8,469 bases of DNA from NCBI GenBank assembly GCA_013375405.1, contig JABXJU010000192.1, positions 1-8,469 on the forward strand, written 5' to 3'. A program made the position numbers and the translations under genes. A model generated the notes under the pieces. It was not told the origin of the DNA. It did not search any database and saw only the letters and a list, made by a program, of their open reading frames with translations. Origin of the DNA: Candidatus Helarchaeota archaeon (GTDB lineage: Archaea; Asgardarchaeota; Lokiarchaeia; Helarchaeales; HEL-GB-A). This document shows positions 1 to 5,641 of this stretch, piece after piece. Each line of letters starts with the position of its first letter. Within the stretch, counting starts at the first letter, position 1.

Positions 1-860
1 TCATGATGAGTGGTTTAAACTTCGAACGGCTCATCGGAGCCGCGGTGGTAGGCGGTGGTTTGGTAGATATTATGAAATTAATTGCATATTATATGGAACG
101 ACGTGTTCAATTTAGATCCCAAGTGCAACGATTTACAAATTTACAATTTGATTTTGCAGATATTATTAAAAAATACTATATTGCTCGTCTCATCAGTTAC
201 TATTCAGCCTATTTATTAGACCATACCAAGGAACTTAAATTGACCGAATTTGAAACGGGAACATGGGCTTCGATTGCTAAAATCTATAATACCGAATCTG
301 CCCGCGAAATCGGATCATCTGCCGTTCAAATAACTGGGGGCGATGGTTTAACCCGATTCTATCCACTTGAACGGATTGTGAGAGAATCAAAAATTGGTGA
401 AATCGTTGCAGGCACCACAGAAGTCCAAAAAATGATCATCTATCGGATGACCCATCAAAAACGAGGCTTTTTAGACTTTACAAAGAGATTCAAGATTCAT
501 CCTGAAATGGGAGTTCCCATTATCACCAACGACCCCTCTCCCTGGGAAGGTAAGGACATTAACAAAGAAAACCTCTTGAAAATACTTGGTGACGATTTCA
601 AGAGCAATCCCGCCCTATACATGACTCCAGATGACATCAAACGCCATATTAAAGGCAGTCGAAAGAAAATCATTGAAGTACTTGAGGACTTAGAAAAAGA
701 AGGTCTCATCGTCACTCTACGTCATCCGCGGACCAAGAAGCTCCTTCTTGCGAAATCAAATTATGAAGGCCTTCGTAAGGCATACCCGAAAGAATATTAC
801 CGTTGGTTCCCCGAGTGGGCAAAAGAAGACGAATTCATGATGGAAATGACCAAGTTCTAA
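1..860 (+). CDS. Acyl-CoA dehydrogenase (isovaleryl/long-chain type), 5'-truncated by window edge, with C-terminal winged-helix extension
   Basis: Flavoprotein that oxidises acyl-CoA to 2-enoyl-CoA, the first step of beta-oxidation or branched-chain acid breakdown. Only the C-terminal helical domain of the enzyme is in the window; the reading frame runs in from the left, so the ATG at position 3 is an internal Met. Numbering from that ATG, MSGLNFERL (2-10) matches the helix-G segment of isovaleryl-CoA dehydrogenase, and Glu8 sits where that enzyme and long-chain ACAD carry their catalytic base. GGDG (112-115) and EIVAGTTEVQ (133-142) are the conserved C-terminal ACAD motifs; the Glu of the usual YEGT is Ala here, consistent with the base being on helix G. 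The ACAD fold should end near residue 150. Residues about 187-260 form an extra module that reads as a winged helix: a helix around TPDDIKRHI, a recognition helix RKKIIEVLEDLEKEGLI, then a basic wing LRHPRTKKLLLAK. Ordinary ACADs lack this tail. Substrate is unknown. Confidence 0.9.
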   Translation, partial: MMSGLNFERLIGAAVVGGGLVDIMKLIAYYMERRVQFRSQVQRFTNLQFDFADIIKKYYIARLISYYSAYLLDHTKELKLTEFETGTWASIAKIYNTESAREIGSSAVQITGGDGLTRFYPLERIVRESKIGEIVAGTTEVQKMIIYRMTHQKRGFLDFTKRFKIHPEMGVPIITNDPSPWEGKDINKENLLKILGDDFKSNPALYMTPDDIKRHIKGSRKKIIEVLEDLEKEGLIVTLRHPRTKKLLLAKSNYEGLRKAYPKEYYRWFPEWAKEDEFMMEMTKF

Positions 861-879
861 ACATCAAACTTTTCACTCC

Positions 880-890
880 TTTTTTTATAT
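880..890 (+). promoter_or_regulatory. T-tract and TATA-like box between the dehydrogenase and FRG genes
   Basis: Seven T in a row (880-886) run into ATAT. Read as an oligo-T tract it could end the dehydrogenase transcript, whose stop is 20 bp upstream. Read as an archaeal TATA box, its centre lies about 26 nt before the ATG at 912, the usual TATA-to-transcription-start distance, which predicts a leaderless FRG transcript. No good Shine-Dalgarno sequence precedes that ATG, which fits. The assignment rests on sequence and spacing only. Confidence 0.4.
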
Positions 891-911
891 GATGAAAACA
901 GAGAAAATAAT

Positions 912-1751
912 ATGAATGAAGTACGCGTTAACAGTTGGAACGAACTCCACGATATTTTGTTTAAAGATTGGCTGAACAAAAAGATTGGCCGATATAGGGC
1001 ACCACATGCATTCCGGGGGCTTTCTGATAGCAGTTACAAGCTTAAAACGACTTTAATGCGTTTGAGTGGTCCTTACACAAAATTAGAATCCCACTTGCTA
1101 GTGAATTTCCGACGATATTCTGGCCTTGAAACTGTTAAATTTGATTCATTGTGGTATTGGATGTCACTTGGGCAACATCATGGATTGCCGACAAGGTTGC
1201 TTGATTGGACCTATTCCCCCTTAGTTGCTATGCATTTTGCTACCGCAAATATACAAAAGTTCCATATAGATGGCGTAATATGGGTTGTCGATTTTTCAAA
1301 AACGCAAGAATTTTTACCTGATAAACTTAAAGTCGCATCAGAAAAAATACGGTCTCCGGTTTTTCCTATTGAAACGCTTGATGATGTAATAACAGGGGAT
1401 ACTCAATCCTTAAACAATGTAATTGAAGCTTTAAACAAATTGAAATCTATGTCGAAATCAAAATTTGTGGTATTTATGGAGCCCCCTTCGATTGACGATC
1501 GAATTCAAAACCAATTCGCTTTATTTTCTTTTATGTCTGACGAAACTTTATCCCTTGACGATTGGCTTAAAAAACAAGACGCTCCCGACTTATGGCGAAA
1601 AATCATCATTCCCGCGAGTCTAAAGGGGGAAATTCGAGATAAGTTAGATCAATCGAATATATCTGAAAGAATCTTATTCCCCGGTCTTGATTCCGTCAGT
1701 AAATGGCTTGCTAGGCACTATAGTACAATTAATAAAAAACCTAAAGCATAA
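912..1751 (+). CDS. FRG domain-containing protein
   Basis: A 279-residue protein, apparently complete, built around one FRG domain, a family named for its N-terminal Phe-Arg-Gly motif. Visible hallmarks are FRG at 34-36, the family's core GQHHGLPTRLLDWT (87-100) followed by SPLVAMHFA (102-110), a second conserved block around RIQNQFALFSF (197-207), and the C-terminal LFPGLDSVSKWL (255-266). I see no signal peptide, membrane segment or second domain. The biochemical activity of FRG domains is not established; family members often occur in bacterial and phage accessory regions and near anti-phage systems, so a defence role is possible but nothing around it supports one. It stands alone between metabolic genes, with its own TATA-like box and a spacer of about 100 bp on its 3' side. 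It therefore looks like an independently transcribed, possibly acquired gene rather than part of a lipid operon. Confidence 0.88.
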   Translation: MNEVRVNSWNELHDILFKDWLNKKIGRYRAPHAFRGLSDSSYKLKTTLMRLSGPYTKLESHLLVNFRRYSGLETVKFDSLWYWMSLGQHHGLPTRLLDWTYSPLVAMHFATANIQKFHIDGVIWVVDFSKTQEFLPDKLKVASEKIRSPVFPIETLDDVITGDTQSLNNVIEALNKLKSMSKSKFVVFMEPPSIDDRIQNQFALFSFMSDETLSLDDWLKKQDAPDLWRKIIIPASLKGEIRDKLDQSNISERILFPGLDSVSKWLARHYSTINKKPKA

Positions 1752-1842
1752 AACGTAACTTTATTACTAATTATCAACTTTCCTGATTCAAATAGAAATT
1801 ATTTAAATGATCACTTAGGTTTGTTTATTCACCCATCAAATT

Positions 1843-1847
1843 GAGTG
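1843..1847 (+). promoter_or_regulatory. Weak Shine-Dalgarno that decides the ferredoxin start
   Basis: GAGTG lies 9 nt before the ATG at 1857 and partly matches the archaeal GGAGGTG consensus. The GTG (1845) and TTG (1848) codons in the same frame overlap or abut this motif and would have no binding site of their own, so ATG 1857 is preferred. A TATA-like TTATTTAAAT at about 1799-1808 could drive the gene with a short leader. Confidence 0.4.
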
Positions 1848-1856
1848 TTGCCAAAA

Positions 1857-2984
1857 ATGACCGAAGAAAATGTAGATAAATACTACAAGAGGATCCGAGA
1901 TACTCTTTTCATGCCCAAGATTAAGGACAGCATGAAACTTTTGAAATTCTGGTTTTCACCCGAAGAAGCTCAAATCATCTCGAAGTTTAATTCACCCATG
2001 TTGGATTCTTACTCCATTGAAAAAATGGCAAAGAAGGTAAAACTGCCTGAGACGGAAGTTCAAAAGATTTTTGCCCGGTTAGAAAAGAAAGGCTTGCTGT
2101 TCAATTATATAAACAAGAAAGATAACAATATATTATACTACGCGCTGCCGCCTCTCTTTCCTGGGCTATTTGAATGGTATTTTTCTAGTATTTACGTCAA
2201 TCCTGATGAGAAGCGTGAAGGCGCAAAAATCTTTCATAAACTTGAGACTGATGTATTTTCAGGTATTGCCTCTAATTACTCAATCTCTCGTGTCATTCCT
2301 GCCGTTAAAACCGTGAAAATTGATGAATCCATAGAAGTGGGGAAATCACAGGTCCTCTTATTTGAAGATGTTCAAAAAATTCTTGAAAATTCATGGTCCG
2401 TTGCAGTCATGCCGTGTCCCTGTCGGGTATATCATGGAATCCTCGGAGATGCATGTGACGCACCTATTGATGTTTGCATTAACCTCAATTCGGTAGCGGA
2501 ATATGTGGATCGTGTGGGAATCGGTCGAAAAATTAGCATGGACGAAGCTATGGAGATTTTTGAAAAATCGGAGAAAGCAGGTCTAGTACACATTGCTAAT
2601 AACCAATCAAATAAACATTCATTTATCTGTAATTGCTGCCCGGACTGCTGCGGCTTCTTATCATTGTATAATAAATATAAATATCTGAAAGGGGCGGTCG
2701 CGAAAAGTAATTTCCTTCCAAAAGTTGATGACTCCCTCTGTAGTAAATGTAAGAAATGTATCAAAATTTGCCCAGTGTATGCCATCTTCATGAAGTACGG
2801 CGCTCAAGAAGATCTCTCCGATGCGCAAGTTTTCGTTAGGAAAGAGATCTGCCTCGGATGTGGCGTCTGTGCTTCGAATTGCCCGAAAGAGGCTATTAGC
2901 TTGGTGAAAGTCCGGGACGATTCTGATTTAGAAAATCAATTATGGGCCGCAGCTATGCGTAACCGCCAGGAACGGTTATACTAA
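1857..2984 (+). CDS. Winged-helix / Cys-rich / 2x[4Fe-4S] ferredoxin protein
   Basis: A 375-residue iron-sulfur protein that probably carries or senses electrons in the cytosol. From the ATG at 1857, residues about 22-100 read as a winged helix: a helix around SPEEAQIISKF, then SIEKMAKKVKL and a recognition helix ETEVQKIFARLEKKGLL with a polar wing. The middle domain has a CPCR motif (Cys187, Cys189), Cys200, Cys207 and a CNCCPDCCG cluster (Cys258, 260, 261, 264, 265) that may hold another Fe-S centre or metal; this arrangement recurs in a family of roughly 350-370-residue ferredoxin-like proteins of anaerobes. The C-terminus has two classic CxxCxxCxxxCP motifs (Cys295/298/301/305 and 332/335/338/342). 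A GTG at 1845 would add four residues. The gene ends 18 bp from the convergent acyl-CoA synthetase. Its last 51 codons are duplicated at 5310-5462. Electron partner is unknown; a fatty-acid oxidation link is inferred from neighbours. Confidence 0.88.
   Translation: MTEENVDKYYKRIRDTLFMPKIKDSMKLLKFWFSPEEAQIISKFNSPMLDSYSIEKMAKKVKLPETEVQKIFARLEKKGLLFNYINKKDNNILYYALPPLFPGLFEWYFSSIYVNPDEKREGAKIFHKLETDVFSGIASNYSISRVIPAVKTVKIDESIEVGKSQVLLFEDVQKILENSWSVAVMPCPCRVYHGILGDACDAPIDVCINLNSVAEYVDRVGIGRKISMDEAMEIFEKSEKAGLVHIANNQSNKHSFICNCCPDCCGFLSLYNKYKYLKGAVAKSNFLPKVDDSLCSKCKKCIKICPVYAIFMKYGAQEDLSDAQVFVRKEICLGCGVCASNCPKEAISLVKVRDDSDLENQLWAAAMRNRQERLY
2832..2984 (+). repeat. Direct repeat, copy 1: 3' end of ferredoxin gene
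   Basis: This 153-bp segment recurs in the same orientation at 5310-5462. By my base-by-base comparison 145 of 153 positions agree. In the last 141 bp (2844-2984) there are only five differences, all third-position transitions that leave the protein unchanged. The match ends at the stop codon; beyond it both copies are merely AT-rich. The two copies bracket the acyl-CoA synthetase gene. Confidence 0.95.
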
Positions 2985-2996
2985 TTCTTTAATCTC

Positions 2997-3004
2997 TTTT
3001 TTTT
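2997..3004 (+). terminator. Oligo-T terminator after the ferredoxin gene
   Basis: Eight T in a row lie 13 nt past the ferredoxin stop. Archaeal RNA polymerase ends transcription at such U-tracts without needing a hairpin, and none is seen. The last two bases overlap the stop codon of the convergent synthetase gene, so the two genes share almost no spacer. Confidence 0.5.
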
Positions 3005-5213
3005 AGAATCTATATCTTCCCTTTATGATATTATCATAGATTGCTTCCGTCAGAAGCGTATATCCTGAGCTTTTAGGCAATAGGACATAAATGAGATCTC
3101 TTGTTTTATTGAGATCATACCCCGCCTTTTTCATCTCTGCTTTCTGAACCTTGTGCGTAACCGTGGTGGATAATTCAGACAAGAAGCGAATGAATTTGGG
3201 GATGGCATACCCTGGCAAATTATTCTGCAATAATTTTAAGAGCCCTTGAAAATCAAATTCGGTGTGATCTTTTGTTGGGATTATGGAGGCCATGCCAGCA
3301 CGTCCCTCCGTTCCGGGGATTTTAACACCATAGACAGCTGAATGATCAATCGGTTCAAAAGAGGAAAGCACATCTTCAACTTCAGCAGTGGAAACGTTTT
3401 CTGATTTCCAACGGAATGTATCCCCCAGGCGATCTACAAATTGAGCATGATAATACCCAATATATCGCAGTAGATCACCCGTGTTCAGCCACAACTCATC
3501 GTTCCCAAAGGCATTACGGATGATCTTTTTCTCAGTCGCTTTTTTATCAGTATATCCCGCAAAAGTTAATTCCCCTATTTTGAAGAGCATTAATCCTGCT
3601 TCAGTTCCATCCACTTTCTGAAGAAATCCCTTCTCATCCCGAACTAGCTCATCTGAATCAATATCATACTTAACAATAGCATGGGGTTCAGGATTGATCC
3701 CAATAGTACGATTACGATTTAGATAATTGCAAAACTGCCCTTTAATTTCGGTTGCCCCGTATTGCTCGTATATCTCTCGTATCCCGAAACGCTCTTTGAA
3801 TTCCATCCAAATCTCAGGTCTCAGACCATTCCCGCAAATTTTTATCACCTTGTGGCTCCGATCATCTGGACTTGGCGCCTGATTCAAGAGATAGCGACAT
3901 ATCTCACCGATGTAAACGAAACAAGTGGCTTTGTGTTTTCTGATATCCTTCCAGAAATTATGGACGCTGAATTTACGCGCTAATGCCACGGTCGATCCAC
4001 CGGCAAGAGCAGGTGCCCAAGCAACGTGCAAGGCCATGCTATGAATGAATGGAAGTGAGATGTAAATGACATCCTCGGGTTGCATATTCAGCGCCATTTT
4101 CCCCCAAGCATACAGGGAGGTGATTGTATGAAGGTTCCTGATGGGCGCTGCTTTCGGGAGTCCAGTAGTTCCTGATGTAAAGATATAGCAGTAGGTGTCT
4201 CTGCCCTTAATTTCTGCCATCGTTGGAGGATTACTTACATCCTGGCTCTGCACCTCATCTTTAAGGTTAATATAACCTTCGGGTAACTGCATTTCACCTT
4301 TATCTTCTAAAAAATAGAGCTTTACATCGTCAGTTAAATCTAAGCTCGATTTAACCTCCTCAAACGCGTCAAAGAGTTCTTCACCGATGATATAAACTTG
4401 TACTGGATTGAGTTTTAAGATGTGAATAAGCGATCCCGCTCGCTGCTTTGTATTTATTAAGGAAGCAATTACCCCAATTTTTGTCATGGCTCCAATTATA
4501 AAAATCAATTCTGGTCGGTTTTCTAACATTACATTAATTATATCTCCCTTTTTCATCCCTAAAGCGAGAAAGTAATTTGTATAGCGATTGATCCATTCAT
4601 TTTGCTCTTTATGACTGAATTTTTTATCTTCATACAGGAGCGCTGTTCGATCAGCATAGAGTTCTGCGTTATTTTCGATATACTTGCCAACGGAAATATT
4701 GTCGTCTGGACTCTGACTTGATGATTCGCCTGCCCCAGTCAAAAAAGACACGAGCCGCCAGTGAATTGATAAGAGTCCAAAAATGTAATCCTTATAAGTT
4801 AACTTATAACCGGACACCGATTCAGACTCAATCTCTTTCTTTGCCCCTGAAGCTCCAAGTACAAAATCAAAGTCATTAATGAGCCGTCGTACAACTCGGG
4901 TCAGAGCTGGGATGGTTTCTAAACGTTTTAATAATTCATCTTCGCCTTCGGGTGTGATTTTATAGTATATCTCATTATCTCTTTTATATTCTTCAATCAA
5001 ATCTCTGTTCTTAAATTCCTCAGCCAACTCACGAAAAACCTTCTCGTCCATCCTATCTGTAATAGATTTGCTCGGGTCATTCACTAACTCTTTCAGCTTG
5101 TGAGGGCCATAGACCGCTAATACAAAAAGAATTACATTGTCATATTGCTCATTTTTTAATTCTCGCTTCAACCCTGGAAGAATTTTCTTTGGAATTGTAT
5201 TAAATAGGGGCAT
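3003..5213 (-). CDS. Fatty-acyl-CoA synthetase (FATP/very-long-chain type) with N-terminal winged helix
   Basis: An AMP-forming ligase that activates a fatty acid with ATP and CoA. The adenylation domain starts near residue 175. It shows the P-loop TSGTTGLPK (346-354), YGATE (485-489), TGD (578-580) and the block DRLGDTFRWKSENVS (594-608), whose wording is that of the FATP/very-long-chain acyl-CoA synthetase branch. The C-terminal TVTHKVQK (684-691) places the adenylation Lys at about 688. At 736 residues it exceeds the roughly 600-650 of the family because of an extra N-terminal module. Residues about 22-105 read as a winged helix (MDEKVFRELAEEFKNRDLIEEY, then the wing EIYYKITPEGEDELLKRL). 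A linker with a hydrophobic stretch (about 143-160) follows and might touch the membrane. The ATG at 5213 lacks a well-spaced Shine-Dalgarno; a GTGAG lies only 3 nt upstream. The gene is alone on its strand, divergent from the mini-ferredoxin ORF. Chain-length preference cannot be told. Confidence 0.9.
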   Translation of the reverse strand: MPLFNTIPKKILPGLKRELKNEQYDNVILFVLAVYGPHKLKELVNDPSKSITDRMDEKVFRELAEEFKNRDLIEEYKRDNEIYYKITPEGEDELLKRLETIPALTRVVRRLINDFDFVLGASGAKKEIESESVSGYKLTYKDYIFGLLSIHWRLVSFLTGAGESSSQSPDDNISVGKYIENNAELYADRTALLYEDKKFSHKEQNEWINRYTNYFLALGMKKGDIINVMLENRPELIFIIGAMTKIGVIASLINTKQRAGSLIHILKLNPVQVYIIGEELFDAFEEVKSSLDLTDDVKLYFLEDKGEMQLPEGYINLKDEVQSQDVSNPPTMAEIKGRDTYCYIFTSGTTGLPKAAPIRNLHTITSLYAWGKMALNMQPEDVIYISLPFIHSMALHVAWAPALAGGSTVALARKFSVHNFWKDIRKHKATCFVYIGEICRYLLNQAPSPDDRSHKVIKICGNGLRPEIWMEFKERFGIREIYEQYGATEIKGQFCNYLNRNRTIGINPEPHAIVKYDIDSDELVRDEKGFLQKVDGTEAGLMLFKIGELTFAGYTDKKATEKKIIRNAFGNDELWLNTGDLLRYIGYYHAQFVDRLGDTFRWKSENVSTAEVEDVLSSFEPIDHSAVYGVKIPGTEGRAGMASIIPTKDHTEFDFQGLLKLLQNNLPGYAIPKFIRFLSELSTTVTHKVQKAEMKKAGYDLNKTRDLIYVLLPKSSGYTLLTEAIYDNIIKGRYRF

Positions 5214-5300
5214 GCACTCACATTTAATAGTCTATATTTCTCAAATAGTATGAATTCATTTTAAATCAGTACTATAAATTTTACTAGGAGTGGAGAGAAA
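5214..5300. promoter_or_regulatory. Divergent promoter region between synthetase and mini-ferredoxin
   Basis: An 87-bp AT-rich spacer between divergent starts. For the minus strand, GAAATATAG (complement of about 5232-5240) lies some 22 nt before the synthetase ATG and could give a leaderless mRNA; AATTTATA (complement of 5273-5280) is an alternative. For the plus strand, TTTTAAAT (about 5257-5264) would start transcription just ahead of the Shine-Dalgarno at 5286-5295. The boxes are chosen by eye and none is certain. If the synthetase's winged helix binds its own promoter, this is where to look. Confidence 0.35.
5286..5295 (+). promoter_or_regulatory. Strong Shine-Dalgarno for the mini-ferredoxin ORF
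   Basis: AGGAGTGGAG contains two GGAG cores; the second ends 5 nt before the ATG at 5301. It is the best ribosome-binding site in the window and argues that the 53-codon copy is translated, not just debris. Confidence 0.6.
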
Positions 5301-5462
5301 ATGTTTTTTTTCATTCGGAACGAGATCTGCCTCGGGTGTGGCGTCTGTGCTTCGAATTGCCCGAAAGAGGCTATTAGCTTGGTGAAAGTTCGGGACGATT
5401 CCGATTTAGAAAATCAATTATGGGCCGCAGCTATGCGCAACCGCCAGGAACGGTTATATTAA
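5301..5462 (+). CDS. 53-residue single-cluster ferredoxin-like mini-protein (duplicate of ferredoxin C-terminus)
   Basis: A small ORF from ATG 5301 to TAA 5460-5462. After a short new start (MFFFIRN) the protein is residue-for-residue the last 46 residues of the upstream ferredoxin protein. It keeps one CxxCxxCxxxCP motif (Cys10, 13, 16, 20), enough cysteines for one [4Fe-4S] cluster, plus the same Trp-Ala-Ala-Ala...Arg-Leu-Tyr tail. Five silent transitions and no amino-acid change separate the 47 matching codons (stop included). It has its own strong Shine-Dalgarno and an AT-rich upstream region. A usual bacterial-type ferredoxin has about 55-60 residues with two clusters, so this would be an atypical half-ferredoxin; it might dimerise or pair with the larger protein. 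The alternative is a remnant of a second full-length ferredoxin gene that lost its 5' part. The choice between gene and remnant is open. Confidence 0.55.
   Translation: MFFFIRNEICLGCGVCASNCPKEAISLVKVRDDSDLENQLWAAAMRNRQERLY
5310..5462 (+). repeat. Direct repeat, copy 2: mini-ferredoxin
   Basis: Partner of the segment at 2832-2984. The first 12 bases carry three further changes that read as Val to Ile, a silent Arg change and Lys to Asn, so homology fades at the 5' end rather than stopping sharply. Recombination between the two copies would delete the synthetase gene and leave one intact ferredoxin gene. Confidence 0.95.
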
Positions 5463-5581
5463 TTTGTTTTAATTTTTAATAAAATATAAATATCATAATT
5501 AAAAAATAACTTTAAACACACAACCAATGACTTAGATAGAAATCTATTACTGAATTTCGACATATCTGCGAGGGATTCAAA
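5463..5581 (+). promoter_or_regulatory. AT-rich spacer with T-tracts and TATA-like box before the longin/DENN-like gene
   Basis: The first 50 bases are almost pure A/T. T-runs just after the mini-ferredoxin stop (about 5463-5477) could end its transcript. AAAATATAAATA (about 5479-5490) is a plausible TATA box for the two genes downstream, giving a leader of some 70 nt to a start at 5582. A small palindrome, ATAGA-AA-TCTAT (5536-5547), lies in that leader and might be an operator, though it is short enough to be chance. No RNA gene is seen. Confidence 0.3.
5570..5574 (+). promoter_or_regulatory. Shine-Dalgarno pointing to an AUC start at 5582
   Basis: GAGGG lies exactly 7 nt before ATC at 5582, the same spacing as GAGGT to the TTG start of the next gene. 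The frame from 5582 runs without a stop into the ATG at 5642, and the extra 20 codons add the missing first strand of the longin-like domain. No ATG, GTG or TTG occurs in this frame between the stop at 5537-5539 and 5642. Confidence 0.5.
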
Positions 5582-5641
5582 ATCAACTCCAACTTAATTA
5601 CGGCAATAATATATTCTCAATTCGATGAGAAATATGGCCCA

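Noticed and set aside
3..5. ATG at position 3 as the true start of the dehydrogenase
   Set aside because: The sequence begins in the middle of the conserved C-terminal ACAD domain, so some 200 or more N-terminal residues must lie outside the window.
497..715. Open frame of 72 codons on the minus strand inside the dehydrogenase gene
   Set aside because: It is antisense to a well-supported coding region and its protein is low-complexity Ser-rich with no recognisable motif.
867..887. Similarity between AACTTTTCACTCCTTTT here and AACTTTTCACTTCCTTTT at 8450-8467
   Set aside because: It is a short pyrimidine-rich match in AT-rich intergenic DNA; likely chance or shared T-tract composition, although the second copy is cut by the window edge.
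2432..2791. Open frame of 119 codons on the minus strand inside the ferredoxin gene
   Set aside because: It lies opposite the conserved cysteine motifs; the antisense protein shows no family features.
3762..3983. Plus-strand open frame inside the acyl-CoA synthetase gene
   Set aside because: It is opposite the conserved adenylation core, has no ribosome-binding site of note and no motif.
2832..5462. Composite transposon or insertion sequence around the synthetase gene
   Set aside because: The flanking repeats are protein-coding ferredoxin sequence, with no transposase, terminal inverted repeats or target-site duplication.
5463..5581. Possible small RNA or riboswitch in the spacer
   Set aside because: Only one 12-bp palindrome and A/T runs are seen, with no conserved RNA fold.
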